Shown piece by piece: positions 53,795 to 63,473 of a DNA stretch of 64,000 nucleotides. The stretch is from Thermoactinomycetaceae bacterium (lineage in GTDB: Bacteria; Bacillota; Bacilli; Thermoactinomycetales; Thermoactinomycetaceae): positions 62,001 to 126,000 of the forward strand of contig JANWIG010000011.1 in the NCBI GenBank assembly GCA_025449975.1, written 5' to 3'. The translations under genes were made by a program, and so were the position numbers. The stretch's first letter is position 1, and every line of letters starts with the position of its first letter. Under the pieces are notes generated by a model, which was given only the letters and a program-made list of their open reading frames with translations, searched no databases and was not told the origin of the DNA.

Positions 53795-54823
53795 GTGTTA
53801 ACCCAGCGGCAAATGCGTATTCTCTGGGCTGTAATTGATGATTACATTGCGTCTGCGGAACCCGTAGGTTCCCGTACTGTCTCAAAAAAAGAAGGTGTGG
53901 GATTTAGCGCGGCTACTGTGCGCAATGAGATGGCTGATTTAGAAGGAATGGGTTATTTAGAGCAGCCGCATACATCTGCCGGGAGAATTCCTTCGCATAA
54001 AGGGTATCGCTTTTATGTTGATCACTTACTCAAACCGCAAAAATGGTCGCCTGAAGATACTAAGCTTTTTCAAGATATGATCGCTCAAAAAATAGATCGA
54101 GTTGAACAAGCGATTCAACACACATCCAATATCTTGTCACAACTTACAAATTATTTAACGATTTGCTTGGGACCTCGTATTTTTATAGATAAATTAAAAC
54201 ATCTACAAGTAGTGCCTATATCGGACCGGATCGCCATTTCGATAGCTGTAACCGATCGGGGACATGTTCAACAACAACGGATCATACTCCCAGAAGATGT
54301 TTCGCTTTCTTCCATTGAGCAGCTGGTTAACCTGTTAAACTTTCGTCTTCAAGGAGTTCCTTTATCGGATCTCCGCCAGGTAGTAGATAAGGAATTACAA
54401 CTAGAGCTTCAGCGTCATGTAGATCATTATGAGAATACAATGGTTCTATTGGACCAAATTTTACAAATTAGGCAAAAGGATCATGTTTTTACTTGTGGAA
54501 CCACTCGGATGCTCGAACAGCCAGAGTTTCGTGATGTAAACAAGTTAAAAACGTTGCTAGATTTCTTAGAAGAAGAAGAGCATCTGATTCAATTGTTAGG
54601 TCCCATCTCTGTGGGCGTAAAGGTACGAATTGGTGACGAAATTCATATAGAAGCGGTCAATGATTGCAGTATTATTACTGCTTCATATATGATAAATGGT
54701 GAACCTGTTGGTTCAATTGGTGTATTGGGTCCAACGCGGATGAACTATCGAAAAGTAATCAGCCTCATCGATATCCTAACAAAGATTTTCTCCGAGCAAC
54801 TGAATGCTATGTATAATGAATAA
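53795..54823 (+). CDS. hrcA: Heat-inducible transcription repressor HrcA
   Basis: A 342-residue repressor of class I heat-shock genes that binds CIRCE and is kept active by GroEL. N-terminal winged helix (QMRILWAVIDDYIASAEPVGSRTVSK; GFSAATVRNEMADLEGMGYL), then GAF-like domain and C-terminal (GSIGVLGPTRMNYRKVI). GTG 53795 follows GGGGGGAGG. It is directly under the CIRCE site, so it is autoregulated. Confidence 0.97.
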   Translation: MLTQRQMRILWAVIDDYIASAEPVGSRTVSKKEGVGFSAATVRNEMADLEGMGYLEQPHTSAGRIPSHKGYRFYVDHLLKPQKWSPEDTKLFQDMIAQKIDRVEQAIQHTSNILSQLTNYLTICLGPRIFIDKLKHLQVVPISDRIAISIAVTDRGHVQQQRIILPEDVSLSSIEQLVNLLNFRLQGVPLSDLRQVVDKELQLELQRHVDHYENTMVLLDQILQIRQKDHVFTCGTTRMLEQPEFRDVNKLKTLLDFLEEEEHLIQLLGPISVGVKVRIGDEIHIEAVNDCSIITASYMINGEPVGSIGVLGPTRMNYRKVISLIDILTKIFSEQLNAMYNE

Positions 54824-55126
54824 GAAAAATGGTAGTATATTTTAGATGGACTTTTGCTAGATAGGATGATATCCTCTATATCTATGGTTTCTCCCTAAGA
54901 AAAAGCAAAAAGTAGTACTTTTGAAGGATACTTTTTCCTTTTCTTGGGGGTGTACATAAGATCAGAGATCATTGGCGAAAAGATTGACTGTTTCTCATTT
55001 TCAAAGATCATTAACGTTTCTTGTATTCGCTAGTAGCTCCAAAGCGTAGTGAGCGATGCGAGAGCCGTTTTTTTCGTGTGTGTAGGAGATTTGACATTGA
55101 TTCTATAGTGAAGGAGGGAATGGGAC
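54824..55126 (+). other. 303-base gap between hrcA and grpE
   Basis: It holds an imperfect terminator-like hairpin: AGAAAAAGCAAAAAGTA (54898-54914) with TACTTTTTCCTTTTCT (54929-54944). A GC-rich patch at about 55035-55068 ends in TTTTTTT and may be a second terminator. No CIRCE copy and no gene seen. Confidence 0.6.
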
Positions 55127-55942
55127 GTGGTTGCAAAAAAACGTAAAAGAAAGAGAATCAAGCTGGACACCGAAACATTACAAGTAAAGGTGGTAGAGCA
55201 GGAAGAGACGGTTCAGGAAGAATCAGTGAAAGATTTGAAAGATCCAGTTCATTTTGAAGAAGTAAATGATGACTCTGTCTTCCTGGATCCCATGTTTTCT
55301 AACCAACCGATTGATCGAATGGAACAAGAAGCAGCAAGGGATTCGGCAATAAATGAAGAAAAGCAGGAAGTAGACAATGTCTCATTCAATCGAGAAGAAG
55401 TGACAGAGCCCCCTCAGGCTGAAGAAAAAGAAGTGGTTCAGGAAGAATCTGCCCAGCAAGAATCTGCCTATTTGATGGAAATAGAGGGATTGAAGCAAAA
55501 AGTGGCAGAGTACGAAGCATTAACTTATGATTTACAACAAAAGCTTGCAATGGCACATGCGGATTATGAGAATTTCCGACGGAGAGCGAGAAAAGAGCAG
55601 CAAGAAGCACTCAAATATGCATCTGCTCCACTCATTGAAATGTTATTACCGGTGTTGGATAACTTTGAACGTGCCTTGGAAGCTGCAGATGTATCAGAGG
55701 ATGCTCAAGGAATAAAACAGGGAATCGAAATGGTTTATCGTCAATTTTTGCAAGTTTTGTCTCAGTCAGGGCTTACACTGATTGAAGCAGAGGGTAAACC
55801 ATTTAACCCGCATGAACACAATGCGGTGATGCAAGTGGACAGTGATCAATATGAATCTGGGATTGTAGTGGAAGAGTTACAATCCGGTTATCGATATAAG
55901 GATCGTGTGATCCGCCCGAGTATGGTTAAAGTAAGCTCTTAA
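55127..55942 (+). CDS. grpE: Nucleotide exchange factor GrpE
   Basis: A 271-residue DnaK exchange factor, about 80 residues longer than B. subtilis GrpE (187). The N-terminal extension starts very basic (KKRKRKRIK), then is acidic and low-complexity (EEKEVVQEESAQQESA). The core has the long coiled coil (about 115-160, EIEGLKQKVAEYEALTYDLQQKL...) and the beta wing with FNPHEHNAVMQV and YRYKDRVIRPSMVKV. GAAGGAGG precedes the GTG start. Confidence 0.95.
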   Translation: MVAKKRKRKRIKLDTETLQVKVVEQEETVQEESVKDLKDPVHFEEVNDDSVFLDPMFSNQPIDRMEQEAARDSAINEEKQEVDNVSFNREEVTEPPQAEEKEVVQEESAQQESAYLMEIEGLKQKVAEYEALTYDLQQKLAMAHADYENFRRRARKEQQEALKYASAPLIEMLLPVLDNFERALEAADVSEDAQGIKQGIEMVYRQFLQVLSQSGLTLIEAEGKPFNPHEHNAVMQVDSDQYESGIVVEELQSGYRYKDRVIRPSMVKVSS

Positions 55943-55982
55943 GCTATACCAATCGTTGGACAGTATGTAGGAGGGACTTTTT

Positions 55983-57800
55983 ATGGGTAAAATTATTGGA
56001 ATTGATCTAGGAACAACAAACTCTTGTGTTGCATTTATGGAAGGAACGGAAGCTGTTGTCATCCCAAATGCAGAAGGTGGACGTACTACCCCATCAGTGG
56101 TTGGCTTTTCTAAATCAGGAGAACGTTTAGTTGGTGAAGCGGCAAAAAGACAGGCAATTACCAATCCAGATAAAACCATCGGTTCGATTAAACGTTTTAT
56201 GGGTGAAAGGAAAACTGTTAAGATTGATGGAAAAGAGTATACACCACAAGAAATTTCTGCTATGGTTTTACAAAAGTTAAAATCTGATGCAGAAGAATAT
56301 CTAGGCGAAAAAGTGACCCAAGCTGTAATTACAGTTCCTGCATACTTTAATGACAGTCAGCGGCAAGCGACGAAAGATGCGGGAAGAATCGCTGGTCTAG
56401 AGGTACTGCGGATTATCAACGAGCCGACTGCTGCCGCACTCGCCTATGGTCTAGGTAAAGAAGAAGCACAGACGATTCTTGTCTTTGACCTAGGTGGAGG
56501 TACCTTTGACGTATCGATTTTGGAGATGGAAGATGGATTTTTCCAAGTGCAAGCTACCAGTGGTGATAATAATCTTGGTGGAGACGATTTCGACCAAGTG
56601 ATTATTGACTACTTAGTGAGAGAATTTAGACGGGAAAATGGAGTCGATTTAAGCCGTGACAGCATGGCGATCCAACGTCTAAAAGATGCCGCTGAAAAAG
56701 CGAAAAAAGACTTATCTGGTGTACTTACGACAACGATTTCTCTTCCTTTCTTAACCCAAGTAGATGGTGTTCCTAAGCATCTCGAGATGAACCTCACACG
56801 AGCAAAATTCGAAGAGTTGAGCGCTCATTTAATTGAACGTACCATGGGTCCCACTCGACAAGCACTTCGCGATGCTGGATTAAATCCTCATGAAATTGAT
56901 AAAGTCATTCTGGTAGGGGGTTCTACCCGAATTCCGGCTGTGCAAAAAGCCATTCGAAATTTAATTGGAAAAGATCCATCGAAAGGCGTAAACCCTGATG
57001 AAGTTGTAGCGATGGGGGCAGCAATTCAAGGTGGAATTATTTCAAATGATGTGAAAGGTGTTGTCTTAGTAGACGTAACTCCGTTATCATTAGGTATTGA
57101 GACACTCGGTGGTGTGTTTACCAAGTTAATCGAGAGAAATACAGCGATTCCTGTTGAGAAATCACAAGTATTTTCAACAGCGACCGATAATCAGACTGTG
57201 GTGGATATTCATGTGCTACAGGGTGAACGTCCAATGGCCAAAGATAATAAAACATTGGGTCGTTTTCAATTAAGCGATATCCCACCAGCTCCACGTGGTA
57301 TTCCACAAATCGAGGTAACTTTTAAAATCGATACCAACGGAATTGTGAATGTCACTGCGAAAGACAAAGCGACCAATAAGGCTCAAAACATTACAATTCA
57401 ATCTTCAAGCGGTCTGACCGAAGAAGAAATTAAACGGATGGTTAGAGAAGCTGAGCTAAATGCCGAACAAGATAAAAAGAAAAAAGAACAAGTAGAGCTT
57501 CGTAACAAAGCAGACCAACTCATCTTTACGGCTGAAAAGACCATTAAAGAGTTGGGAGACAAAGTGGGTTCGAATGAAGTAAACCAAGTAGAAAGCTCGA
57601 TCGAGAGAGTGAAAAAAGCTCTGGAAACAGATGATTTTGATTCCATCAAGAGTGCAACGGATGAATTGGAAAAAGCAGTACAACAACTCTCTATTAAACT
57701 TTATGAGCAAGCACAACAAGCATCGCAAGCACAAAATCAAGCACAAGGTGAACGTGTAGTAGACGCAGAGTACGAAGAAGTGAAAGAGGATAGAAGATAA
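55983..57800 (+). CDS. dnaK: Chaperone DnaK (Hsp70)
   Basis: A 605-residue Hsp70. Nucleotide-binding domain motifs: [46 protein letters not shown]; then the linker ([15 protein letters not shown]) and substrate-binding domain, and the helical lid ending [17 protein letters not shown]-like. AGGAGG precedes the ATG; 40 bases after grpE. A terminator between dnaK and dnaJ may lower dnaJ expression. Confidence 0.98.
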   Translation: MGKIIGIDLGTTNSCVAFMEGTEAVVIPNAEGGRTTPSVVGFSKSGERLVGEAAKRQAITNPDKTIGSIKRFMGERKTVKIDGKEYTPQEISAMVLQKLKSDAEEYLGEKVTQAVITVPAYFNDSQRQATKDAGRIAGLEVLRIINEPTAAALAYGLGKEEAQTILVFDLGGGTFDVSILEMEDGFFQVQATSGDNNLGGDDFDQVIIDYLVREFRRENGVDLSRDSMAIQRLKDAAEKAKKDLSGVLTTTISLPFLTQVDGVPKHLEMNLTRAKFEELSAHLIERTMGPTRQALRDAGLNPHEIDKVILVGGSTRIPAVQKAIRNLIGKDPSKGVNPDEVVAMGAAIQGGIISNDVKGVVLVDVTPLSLGIETLGGVFTKLIERNTAIPVEKSQVFSTATDNQTVVDIHVLQGERPMAKDNKTLGRFQLSDIPPAPRGIPQIEVTFKIDTNGIVNVTAKDKATNKAQNITIQSSSGLTEEEIKRMVREAELNAEQDKKKKEQVELRNKADQLIFTAEKTIKELGDKVGSNEVNQVESSIERVKKALETDDFDSIKSATDELEKAVQQLSIKLYEQAQQASQAQNQAQGERVVDAEYEEVKEDRR

Positions 57801-57831
57801 AGAGGGGAACGAACGAGGTCTCCTCGACCGG

Positions 57832-57879
57832 AAAGGTCAAGTCAACGACGAGGTTCGCCTTGACTTGACTTTCTTTTTT
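57832..57879 (+). terminator. Terminator between dnaK and dnaJ
   Basis: AAAGGTCAAGTCAA (57832-57845) pairs with TTGACTTGACTTT (57860-57872), followed by CTTTTTTC. It lies inside the presumed operon. Confidence 0.8.
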
Positions 57880-57910
57880 CTTGATTGCAAGCGATAGAGG
57901 AGGTGATCTG

Positions 57911-59026
57911 GTGGGAAAGCGCGATTATTATGAAGTATTGGGGATCGACCGAAGCGCTTCGGCAAATGATATTCGAAAAGCTTATCGCAAATTGACGCGG
58001 AAGTATCATCCAGATGTGAATAAGGAGCCAGATGCAGAAGAGAAATTTAAAGAGATTAAAGAAGCGTATGAAGTCTTAAGTGATGAACAAAAGCGAGCTC
58101 ACTATGATCGATTTGGCCATTCAGATCCTTCGGACAAGGGTTTTGGTAGTGGAACTGGATTTAATAGCAACTTTAATAACTTAGAAGATATTTTTGATAT
58201 GTTTTTTGGCGGCGGGCGTCGCAATCCATTTGCTGCTCGTCAAGGGGCAGACTTAGAGTACCGAATTCAAATTAGTTTCGAAGATTCTATTTTTGGTACT
58301 ACTGTTGAATTGCAAATTCCCAAAACAGAAACCTGTCCAACTTGTAGTGGAAGTGGCGCGAAACCTGGAAGCCGTCCTGAAAAGTGTAATGTTTGTCATG
58401 GTAGAGGACAAGTAGAGGAAGTCAAAAATACACCTTGGGGTAAAATTCAACATTCACGCACATGTCCAGTATGTAAAGGGGAAGGCAAAGTCATTCGTGA
58501 AAAATGCCCAACTTGTACTGGCGGAGGAAAAGTAAAGAAAAAGCGGAAGTTGAGTGTTAAAATTCCTGCTGGAATTTACGATGGCGATCGTTTGCGGGTG
58601 AGAAATGAAGGAGAACCTGGTATTAATGGAGGTCCTCCCGGAGATCTCATCATCACTGTTTATGTAAAACCACATGAAGTCTTTACTCGAGATGGATATG
58701 ATTTAGTTTGTGAACTACCGATCACCTTTGGTGTAGCTGCCTTGGGTGGGGAAGTTCTTGTACCTACCCTGGATGGAAAAGCGAAGTTGAAAATTCCTTC
58801 AGCGACGCAGACGGGTACAGAATTTCGCTTGCGCAATAAAGGAGTTCCTAAGAATCGAAACCTCCAAGGAGATTTGCGTGTTAGAGTACGTGTCATCACA
58901 CCTACCAGTCTAAATGAGGAACAAAAAGAAGCTTTAAAACATTTCTCTCGACTGTGTGGAGAATATGTACAAGAACAAAATCATGGCTTTTTCGACCGAT
59001 TTAAGCGTGCATTTAAAGTTGACTAG
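57911..59026 (+). CDS. dnaJ: Chaperone DnaJ (Hsp40)
   Basis: A 371-residue type I Hsp40. J domain (residues 1-70, HPD motif in KYHPDVN), Gly/Phe region (about 75-110), zinc-finger domain with four CxxCxGxG-type repeats ([32 protein letters not shown]) and C-terminal client-binding domain. GTG 57911 follows GAGGAGGTG; the longer frame from 57881 is not needed. Own terminator follows. Confidence 0.97.
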   Translation: MGKRDYYEVLGIDRSASANDIRKAYRKLTRKYHPDVNKEPDAEEKFKEIKEAYEVLSDEQKRAHYDRFGHSDPSDKGFGSGTGFNSNFNNLEDIFDMFFGGGRRNPFAARQGADLEYRIQISFEDSIFGTTVELQIPKTETCPTCSGSGAKPGSRPEKCNVCHGRGQVEEVKNTPWGKIQHSRTCPVCKGEGKVIREKCPTCTGGGKVKKKRKLSVKIPAGIYDGDRLRVRNEGEPGINGGPPGDLIITVYVKPHEVFTRDGYDLVCELPITFGVAALGGEVLVPTLDGKAKLKIPSATQTGTEFRLRNKGVPKNRNLQGDLRVRVRVITPTSLNEEQKEALKHFSRLCGEYVQEQNHGFFDRFKRAFKVD

Positions 59027-59031
59027 ATGAG

Positions 59032-59060
59032 AAAACGGGCCAATTTGCCCGTTTTTCTTT
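59032..59060 (+). terminator. Terminator of dnaJ
   Basis: AAAACGGGC (59032-59040) pairs with GCCCGTTTT (59047-59055), then TCTTT. Confidence 0.9.
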
Positions 59061-59181
59061 ATCGGATTGCTGCAAAAAAATGGTTTGAATCGAGGGTAAG
59101 CAGCGAGCGGTGGACAAAAGATGATTTGATCCCTCACGTAAGTCAAGAAGATGGTTAAGGAAAGAAGGGAGCCAATATATA

Positions 59182-60120
59182 ATGAACTGGCTTGAAGTAA
59201 GTGTCCATACAAGTCAAGAAGCAGTAGAGGCAGTCAGTTATTTATTGCAAGAGATCGGTGCGGAGGGGGTCTCCATTGAAGACCCTGAAGTGCTTACACG
59301 ACAATTTGAGCAGCGCTATGGAGAACTGATTGCCTTGAAGAAAGAGGATTATCCAAGCAATGGGGTGATTATCAAGGCTTATTTTCCTGAACGGATCAAT
59401 CTTAATGAGACAGTCAGCGAGGTTAAGCAGAGAGTACAGCGATTGGCGGAGTATGGGCTCAATCCTTCTCCAGGAACCGTCCAAGTAGAAAAAGTGGCTG
59501 AAGAATCATGGGCAAATCAATGGAAAAAGTATTATAAACCGATTCGTGTAACCGACAAATTAACGATCAAGCCTGTTTGGGAAGATTATTCTCCTGTTTC
59601 TCCTACTGAGCAGATTATCGAGCTGGATCCAGGCATGGCGTTTGGGACGGGGACCCATCCGACGACCAGCCTTTGCCTCGTCATGTTGGAGAAGTATCTT
59701 CAACCGGATCAACGCGTGATCGATGTCGGTTGTGGGAGCGGTATTTTGAGTATCGCTGCGGTGAAACTAGGAGCGAAGCGGGCGTTGGCACTCGATTTGG
59801 ATCCATTGGCGGTGGAAAAAGCCCAAGAAAATGCCAAGATGAATGATGTCTTGGAAAAGATGGTGGTCAAACAAGGCGATTTGTTAAAAGGCGTTAGTGA
59901 GACAGCGGAATGCATCGTTGCCAATATTTTAGCGGAAATCATCTTGGACTTTGTCCATGATCTACCACGCGTTCTTGTCCCAGGAGGGATTTTTATCGGT
60001 TCAGGGATTATTAAGGAAAAGGCTGAATCGGTCAAGCAAGCACTGGAACAAGTCGGATTACAGGTCATCGAAACCGCTTCGCAAGAAGATTGGGTGGCGA
60101 TTGTCGCAAGAAAATGGTAA
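59182..60120 (+). CDS. prmA: Ribosomal protein L11 methyltransferase
   Basis: A 312-residue SAM enzyme methylating L11. N-terminal ferredoxin-like substrate domain (WLEVSVHTSQEAVEAVSYLLQEIGAEGVSIEDP), FGTGTHPTT and the SAM loop VIDVGCGSGILSIAAVKLGA, then IVANILAEII. The ATG has GGGAG about 10 bases upstream. Order dnaJ-prmA-rsmE-mtaB is conserved. Confidence 0.96.
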   Translation: MNWLEVSVHTSQEAVEAVSYLLQEIGAEGVSIEDPEVLTRQFEQRYGELIALKKEDYPSNGVIIKAYFPERINLNETVSEVKQRVQRLAEYGLNPSPGTVQVEKVAEESWANQWKKYYKPIRVTDKLTIKPVWEDYSPVSPTEQIIELDPGMAFGTGTHPTTSLCLVMLEKYLQPDQRVIDVGCGSGILSIAAVKLGAKRALALDLDPLAVEKAQENAKMNDVLEKMVVKQGDLLKGVSETAECIVANILAEIILDFVHDLPRVLVPGGIFIGSGIIKEKAESVKQALEQVGLQVIETASQEDWVAIVARKW

Positions 60121-60195
60121 GCTAAGTAATGCAGTATCTATGTCAAGGCGAAGAAATCATTCTGAAACGGATTGTCATCAAGAGGAGCCGTTTGT

Positions 60196-60933
60196 ATGCA
60201 AAGATATTTTGTTTCCACACAACAGATTGCAGCGGAAAGCATCCAGATCACCGGAGGGGATGTGCATCACTTAAAAAATGTGATGAGGGCACGAGTGGGT
60301 GATCAGATTATTTGTTGTGATGGAAAAGGTACCGACTATTTCGTGGAGATTGAGCAAATCCATTCACAATATATTTTATGCCGGATCCTTAAGCAACTAC
60401 CTTCTCAAGGAGAACCCCAAACAGAAATCATCGTCGCACAATCCTTACCAAAAGGTGATAAATTTGAGATGATTTTGCAAAAAGGAACAGAGGTCGGAGC
60501 CGTCTCCTTTTTGCCGTTTGTCTCTAGACGAACAGTGGTCAAGTTGGATCCAAAGAAGGCGACCAAAAAGGTAGAGCGTTGGCAACGGATCGCCAAAGAA
60601 GCGGCTGAACAAGCTCATCGTGGTCGGATTCCGGATCTCGTCGCGCCTTTATCTTGGCAGGAACTACTGGCAGAGGTAAAAAAAGTAGATCTCGCGTTGA
60701 TCGCTTATGAAAAAGGGGGTCAACCCCTCGAGCGGTTGCTCTTCCCTTCGGCTGCGCGGATTTTGCTGATCATTGGTCCTGAAGGAGGATTTACCGAACA
60801 GGAAATCGCCGAAGCGACAGCGGCAGGTGCGCACGTTCTTACCCTTGGTCCACGCATTTTACGAACAGAGACCGCTTCCTTGGTTGCCTTGAGTTGTATT
60901 TTATTTGCTAAAGGGGAATTAGGAGGTGAATGA
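60196..60933 (+). CDS. rsmE: 16S rRNA (uracil1498-N3)-methyltransferase
   Basis: A 245-residue SPOUT methyltransferase. N-terminal PUA-like domain (ITGGDVHHLKNVMRARVGDQIICCDG) and knotted C-terminal domain: QKGTEVGAVSFLPF, RIAKEAAEQAHRGRIP, IGPEGGFTEQEI, LGPRILRTETA. ATG 60196 is 8 bases after AGAGGAG. Stop overlaps the mtaB start region. Confidence 0.95.
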   Translation: MQRYFVSTQQIAAESIQITGGDVHHLKNVMRARVGDQIICCDGKGTDYFVEIEQIHSQYILCRILKQLPSQGEPQTEIIVAQSLPKGDKFEMILQKGTEVGAVSFLPFVSRRTVVKLDPKKATKKVERWQRIAKEAAEQAHRGRIPDLVAPLSWQELLAEVKKVDLALIAYEKGGQPLERLLFPSAARILLIIGPEGGFTEQEIAEATAAGAHVLTLGPRILRTETASLVALSCILFAKGELGGE

Positions 60934-60935
60934 TC

Positions 60936-62282
60936 ATGAATCGAGTCGCATTTTATACGTTGGGTTGTAAAGTAAATTCTTATGAAACGGAAGCGATGTG
61001 GCAGCTTTTTCAACAAGCAGGTTATCGACGGGTCGATTTTGAAGAAGAAGCCGATGTGTATCTAATCAATACGTGTACCGTGACCAATACCGGAGATAAA
61101 AAGAGTCGCCAAGTGATCCGGCGAGCGATTCGCAAAAATCCGGATGCAGTGATTGCTGTTACGGGCTGTTATGCACAAACATCGCCGGCAGAAGTAGCCG
61201 CGATCCCCGGGGTCGACATCGTGATCGGAACCTCTGGACGTGATCGATTGATCGAGTATGTGGAACAGTTTCGAAAAGAGCGTCAACCGATCCATGCAGT
61301 TGCAAATATTATGAAACAGCGGGATTTTGAGGAACTAAATGTATCTGCCTTTTCCGATCGTACCCGTGCATTCTTAAAAATTCAAGAAGGATGCAACAAC
61401 TTCTGTACGTTTTGCATTATCCCATGGGCGAAAGGATTATCCCGAAGCCGTAAACCAGAAAATGTAATTGCTCAAGTAAAACAATTGGTTAAAGCGGGAT
61501 ATAAAGAGATTGTGCTGACAGGGATTCATACAGGTGGATATGGAGAAGATTTGGAGAACTATCGGTTAGCTGATCTATTATGGGATTTGGATCAAGTAGA
61601 GGGATTAAAACGGATTCGCATTAGCTCGATTGAAGCCAGCCAAATTGATGAGCGGGTGATCGATGTCTTAAATCGCTCAGAAAAAATGTGCCGTCACTTG
61701 CACATTCCGCTTCAAGCAGGGGATGACGCTGTCTTAAAACGGATGCGCCGGAGATATACTGTAGCGGAATTCCGCGATAAGATTTTGCGGCTTCATCAAG
61801 CGATCCCCAATGTGGCGATCACCTCCGATGTCATTGTCGGCTTTCCAGGTGAGACCGATGAACAGTTTATGAATGGCTATCGTTTTATTGAAGAGTTAGG
61901 AATGTATCAACTTCATGTTTTCCCCTACTCCAAACGAACAGGAACTCCCGCCGCTCGCATGCCAGATCAAGTACCGGATGAAGTAAAACAAGCCCGCGTT
62001 CAAAAAATGATCGAGCTCTCCAGACGCCTCTCGCTCGCTTATGCTCAAAAATTTGTCGGTGATGTTTTGGAAGTGATCCCCGAGCGTCCGTATAAAGAAG
62101 ATCCAACTAGCGGATTGTATATGGGTTATTCTGATAACTACCTGCAAGTGGTCTTCCCAGCTACGGAAGAGATGGTAGGGAAGGTTTGCCGTGTGCGTAT
62201 CGATCGGGCTGAACCGGATTACTGCTTCGGTACATTTGTCCGGATTGTCGATGAAGTTCCTCGTCCAGTCAAAGCCGTTTAA
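60936..62282 (+). CDS. mtaB: tRNA (N6-threonylcarbamoyladenosine37-C2)-methylthiotransferase MtaB
   Basis: A 448-residue radical SAM methylthiotransferase making ms2t6A37 in tRNA-Lys. UPF0004 N-terminal domain with three Cys (TLGCKVNSYE, INTCTVTN, VTGCYAQ), radical SAM motif CNNFCTFCIIPWAKG, and C-terminal TRAM domain. ATG 60936 is favoured: AGGAGG lies 9 bases upstream, against 3 for ATG 60930. Confidence 0.95.
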   Translation: MNRVAFYTLGCKVNSYETEAMWQLFQQAGYRRVDFEEEADVYLINTCTVTNTGDKKSRQVIRRAIRKNPDAVIAVTGCYAQTSPAEVAAIPGVDIVIGTSGRDRLIEYVEQFRKERQPIHAVANIMKQRDFEELNVSAFSDRTRAFLKIQEGCNNFCTFCIIPWAKGLSRSRKPENVIAQVKQLVKAGYKEIVLTGIHTGGYGEDLENYRLADLLWDLDQVEGLKRIRISSIEASQIDERVIDVLNRSEKMCRHLHIPLQAGDDAVLKRMRRRYTVAEFRDKILRLHQAIPNVAITSDVIVGFPGETDEQFMNGYRFIEELGMYQLHVFPYSKRTGTPAARMPDQVPDEVKQARVQKMIELSRRLSLAYAQKFVGDVLEVIPERPYKEDPTSGLYMGYSDNYLQVVFPATEEMVGKVCRVRIDRAEPDYCFGTFVRIVDEVPRPVKAV

Positions 62283-62290
62283 CCGTTTTT

Positions 62291-62326
62291 AAGCTGTTCA
62301 CCTCACGGTGTTAACAGCTTTTTTCC
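62291..62326 (+). terminator. Terminator of the prmA-mtaB group
   Basis: AAGCTGTT pairs with AACAGCTT, with inner CACC/GGTG, then TTTTTT. Confidence 0.88.
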
Positions 62327-62377
62327 TTTTTCCTTCATGGACCACTGACAGAAAATGAAAAAGAAAAGAGGGATCCA

Positions 62378-62842
62378 ATGAAAGAAATCTCCGCTGGCGG
62401 TGTCGTCTACCGCAAACATCAAGGAAAGATTCAACTTTTGCTGATTTCCGACCGTTTTGGCTACGAAACGTTGCCCAAAGGGAAACAAGAGCCTGGTGAA
62501 ACCATCGAAGAAACAGCCCTACGAGAAATCGAAGAAGAGACAGGGATCATTGGGAAAATCATCGCTCCCTTACATATCGCTACCTATCAATATCAACATG
62601 AAAAGCGGGGACGGATCGATAAAGAAGTAACCTATTTTCTCGTTGAAGCGATCAAAGGGGAAGAAACCCCTCAGCTTTCGGAAATTGACGGTGTTCGTTG
62701 GCTTGATCCACAAACGGCTTGGCAGCTCCAATGGGAACGAGGCTATGAAAACAACCGCATCGTTTTTGCCAAAGCGTTTCAAGCCCTCGGATTGAAAAAC
62801 AAAGAAGGTGATCTCCGTGTCGACCATTGCGAACCTCATTGA
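62378..62842 (+). CDS. Nudix hydrolase
   Basis: A 154-residue Nudix protein with an exact Nudix box (GKQEPGETIEETALREIEEETG) near residues 35-56. Layout (EISAGGVVYR..., TYFLVEAIKG, WLDPQTAWQL) resembles Ap4A/DIPP-type or general house-cleaning pyrophosphatases; the substrate is not clear. AGAGGGATCC precedes the ATG. Its last 26 bases overlap deoC. Confidence 0.9.
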   Translation: MKEISAGGVVYRKHQGKIQLLLISDRFGYETLPKGKQEPGETIEETALREIEEETGIIGKIIAPLHIATYQYQHEKRGRIDKEVTYFLVEAIKGEETPQLSEIDGVRWLDPQTAWQLQWERGYENNRIVFAKAFQALGLKNKEGDLRVDHCEPH

Positions 62843-63473
62843 CCATACGTTGCTAAAACCTGATGCGACGAAAGAGCAGATTCGCGCTTTGTGTCATGAA
62901 GCCCAAACGTATTCATTTGCCGCTGTTTGTGTCAATCCTTACTGGGTGAAGTTAGCTGCTGAGGAGTTAGCGGGAACAGACATCGGTGTATGTACGGTCA
63001 TTGGTTTTCCCCTTGGTGCGGACACCCCTGCCAGCAAAGCATTTGCCGCAAAGCAGGCTGTTTTAGATGGAGCAACTGAGTTAGATATGGTTCTGAATCT
63101 AGGCGCATTTAAATCGCATGAGTTCGATCGTGTCAAAGAAGATATACAGGCTGTTCGCTCTGCCGCTCCGGATTCTCTCGTCAAAGTGATTTTGGAGATC
63201 GGACTGCTTTCGGATGATGAAATTTCCCTCGCCTGTCAGTTAGCGAAAGAAGCAGGGGCTCACTTTGTAAAAACATCGACTGGCTTTTTAGCCGGTGGAG
63301 CAAAGCCTTCAGCTGTCCAGCTGATGAGGAAAGCGGTTGGTCAAGATCTAGGAGTCAAAGCTTCCGGTGGAATCCGCAGCTATCAGACAGCCTTGGAAAT
63401 GATTGAAGCGGGAGCGAACCGTTTGGGAACGAGTTCAGGTGTAGCGATTATTCAAGAAGAAAGAAGAAATTAA
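62817..63473 (+). CDS. deoC: Deoxyribose-phosphate aldolase
   Basis: A 218-residue class I aldolase splitting deoxyribose-5-phosphate into acetaldehyde and glyceraldehyde-3-phosphate. Motifs: LIDHTLLKPDAT, CVNPYWV, VIGFPLGA, ELDMVLNLGAFKS, KVILEIGLL, HFVKTSTGF (Schiff-base Lys) and VKASGGIRSY. GTG 62817 follows GAAGGTGAT; GTG 62808 also possible. It overlaps the Nudix gene by 26 bases, so the two are coupled. Its stop overlaps the stop of the convergent gene. Confidence 0.96.
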   Translation: MSTIANLIDHTLLKPDATKEQIRALCHEAQTYSFAAVCVNPYWVKLAAEELAGTDIGVCTVIGFPLGADTPASKAFAAKQAVLDGATELDMVLNLGAFKSHEFDRVKEDIQAVRSAAPDSLVKVILEIGLLSDDEISLACQLAKEAGAHFVKTSTGFLAGGAKPSAVQLMRKAVGQDLGVKASGGIRSYQTALEMIEAGANRLGTSSGVAIIQEERRN

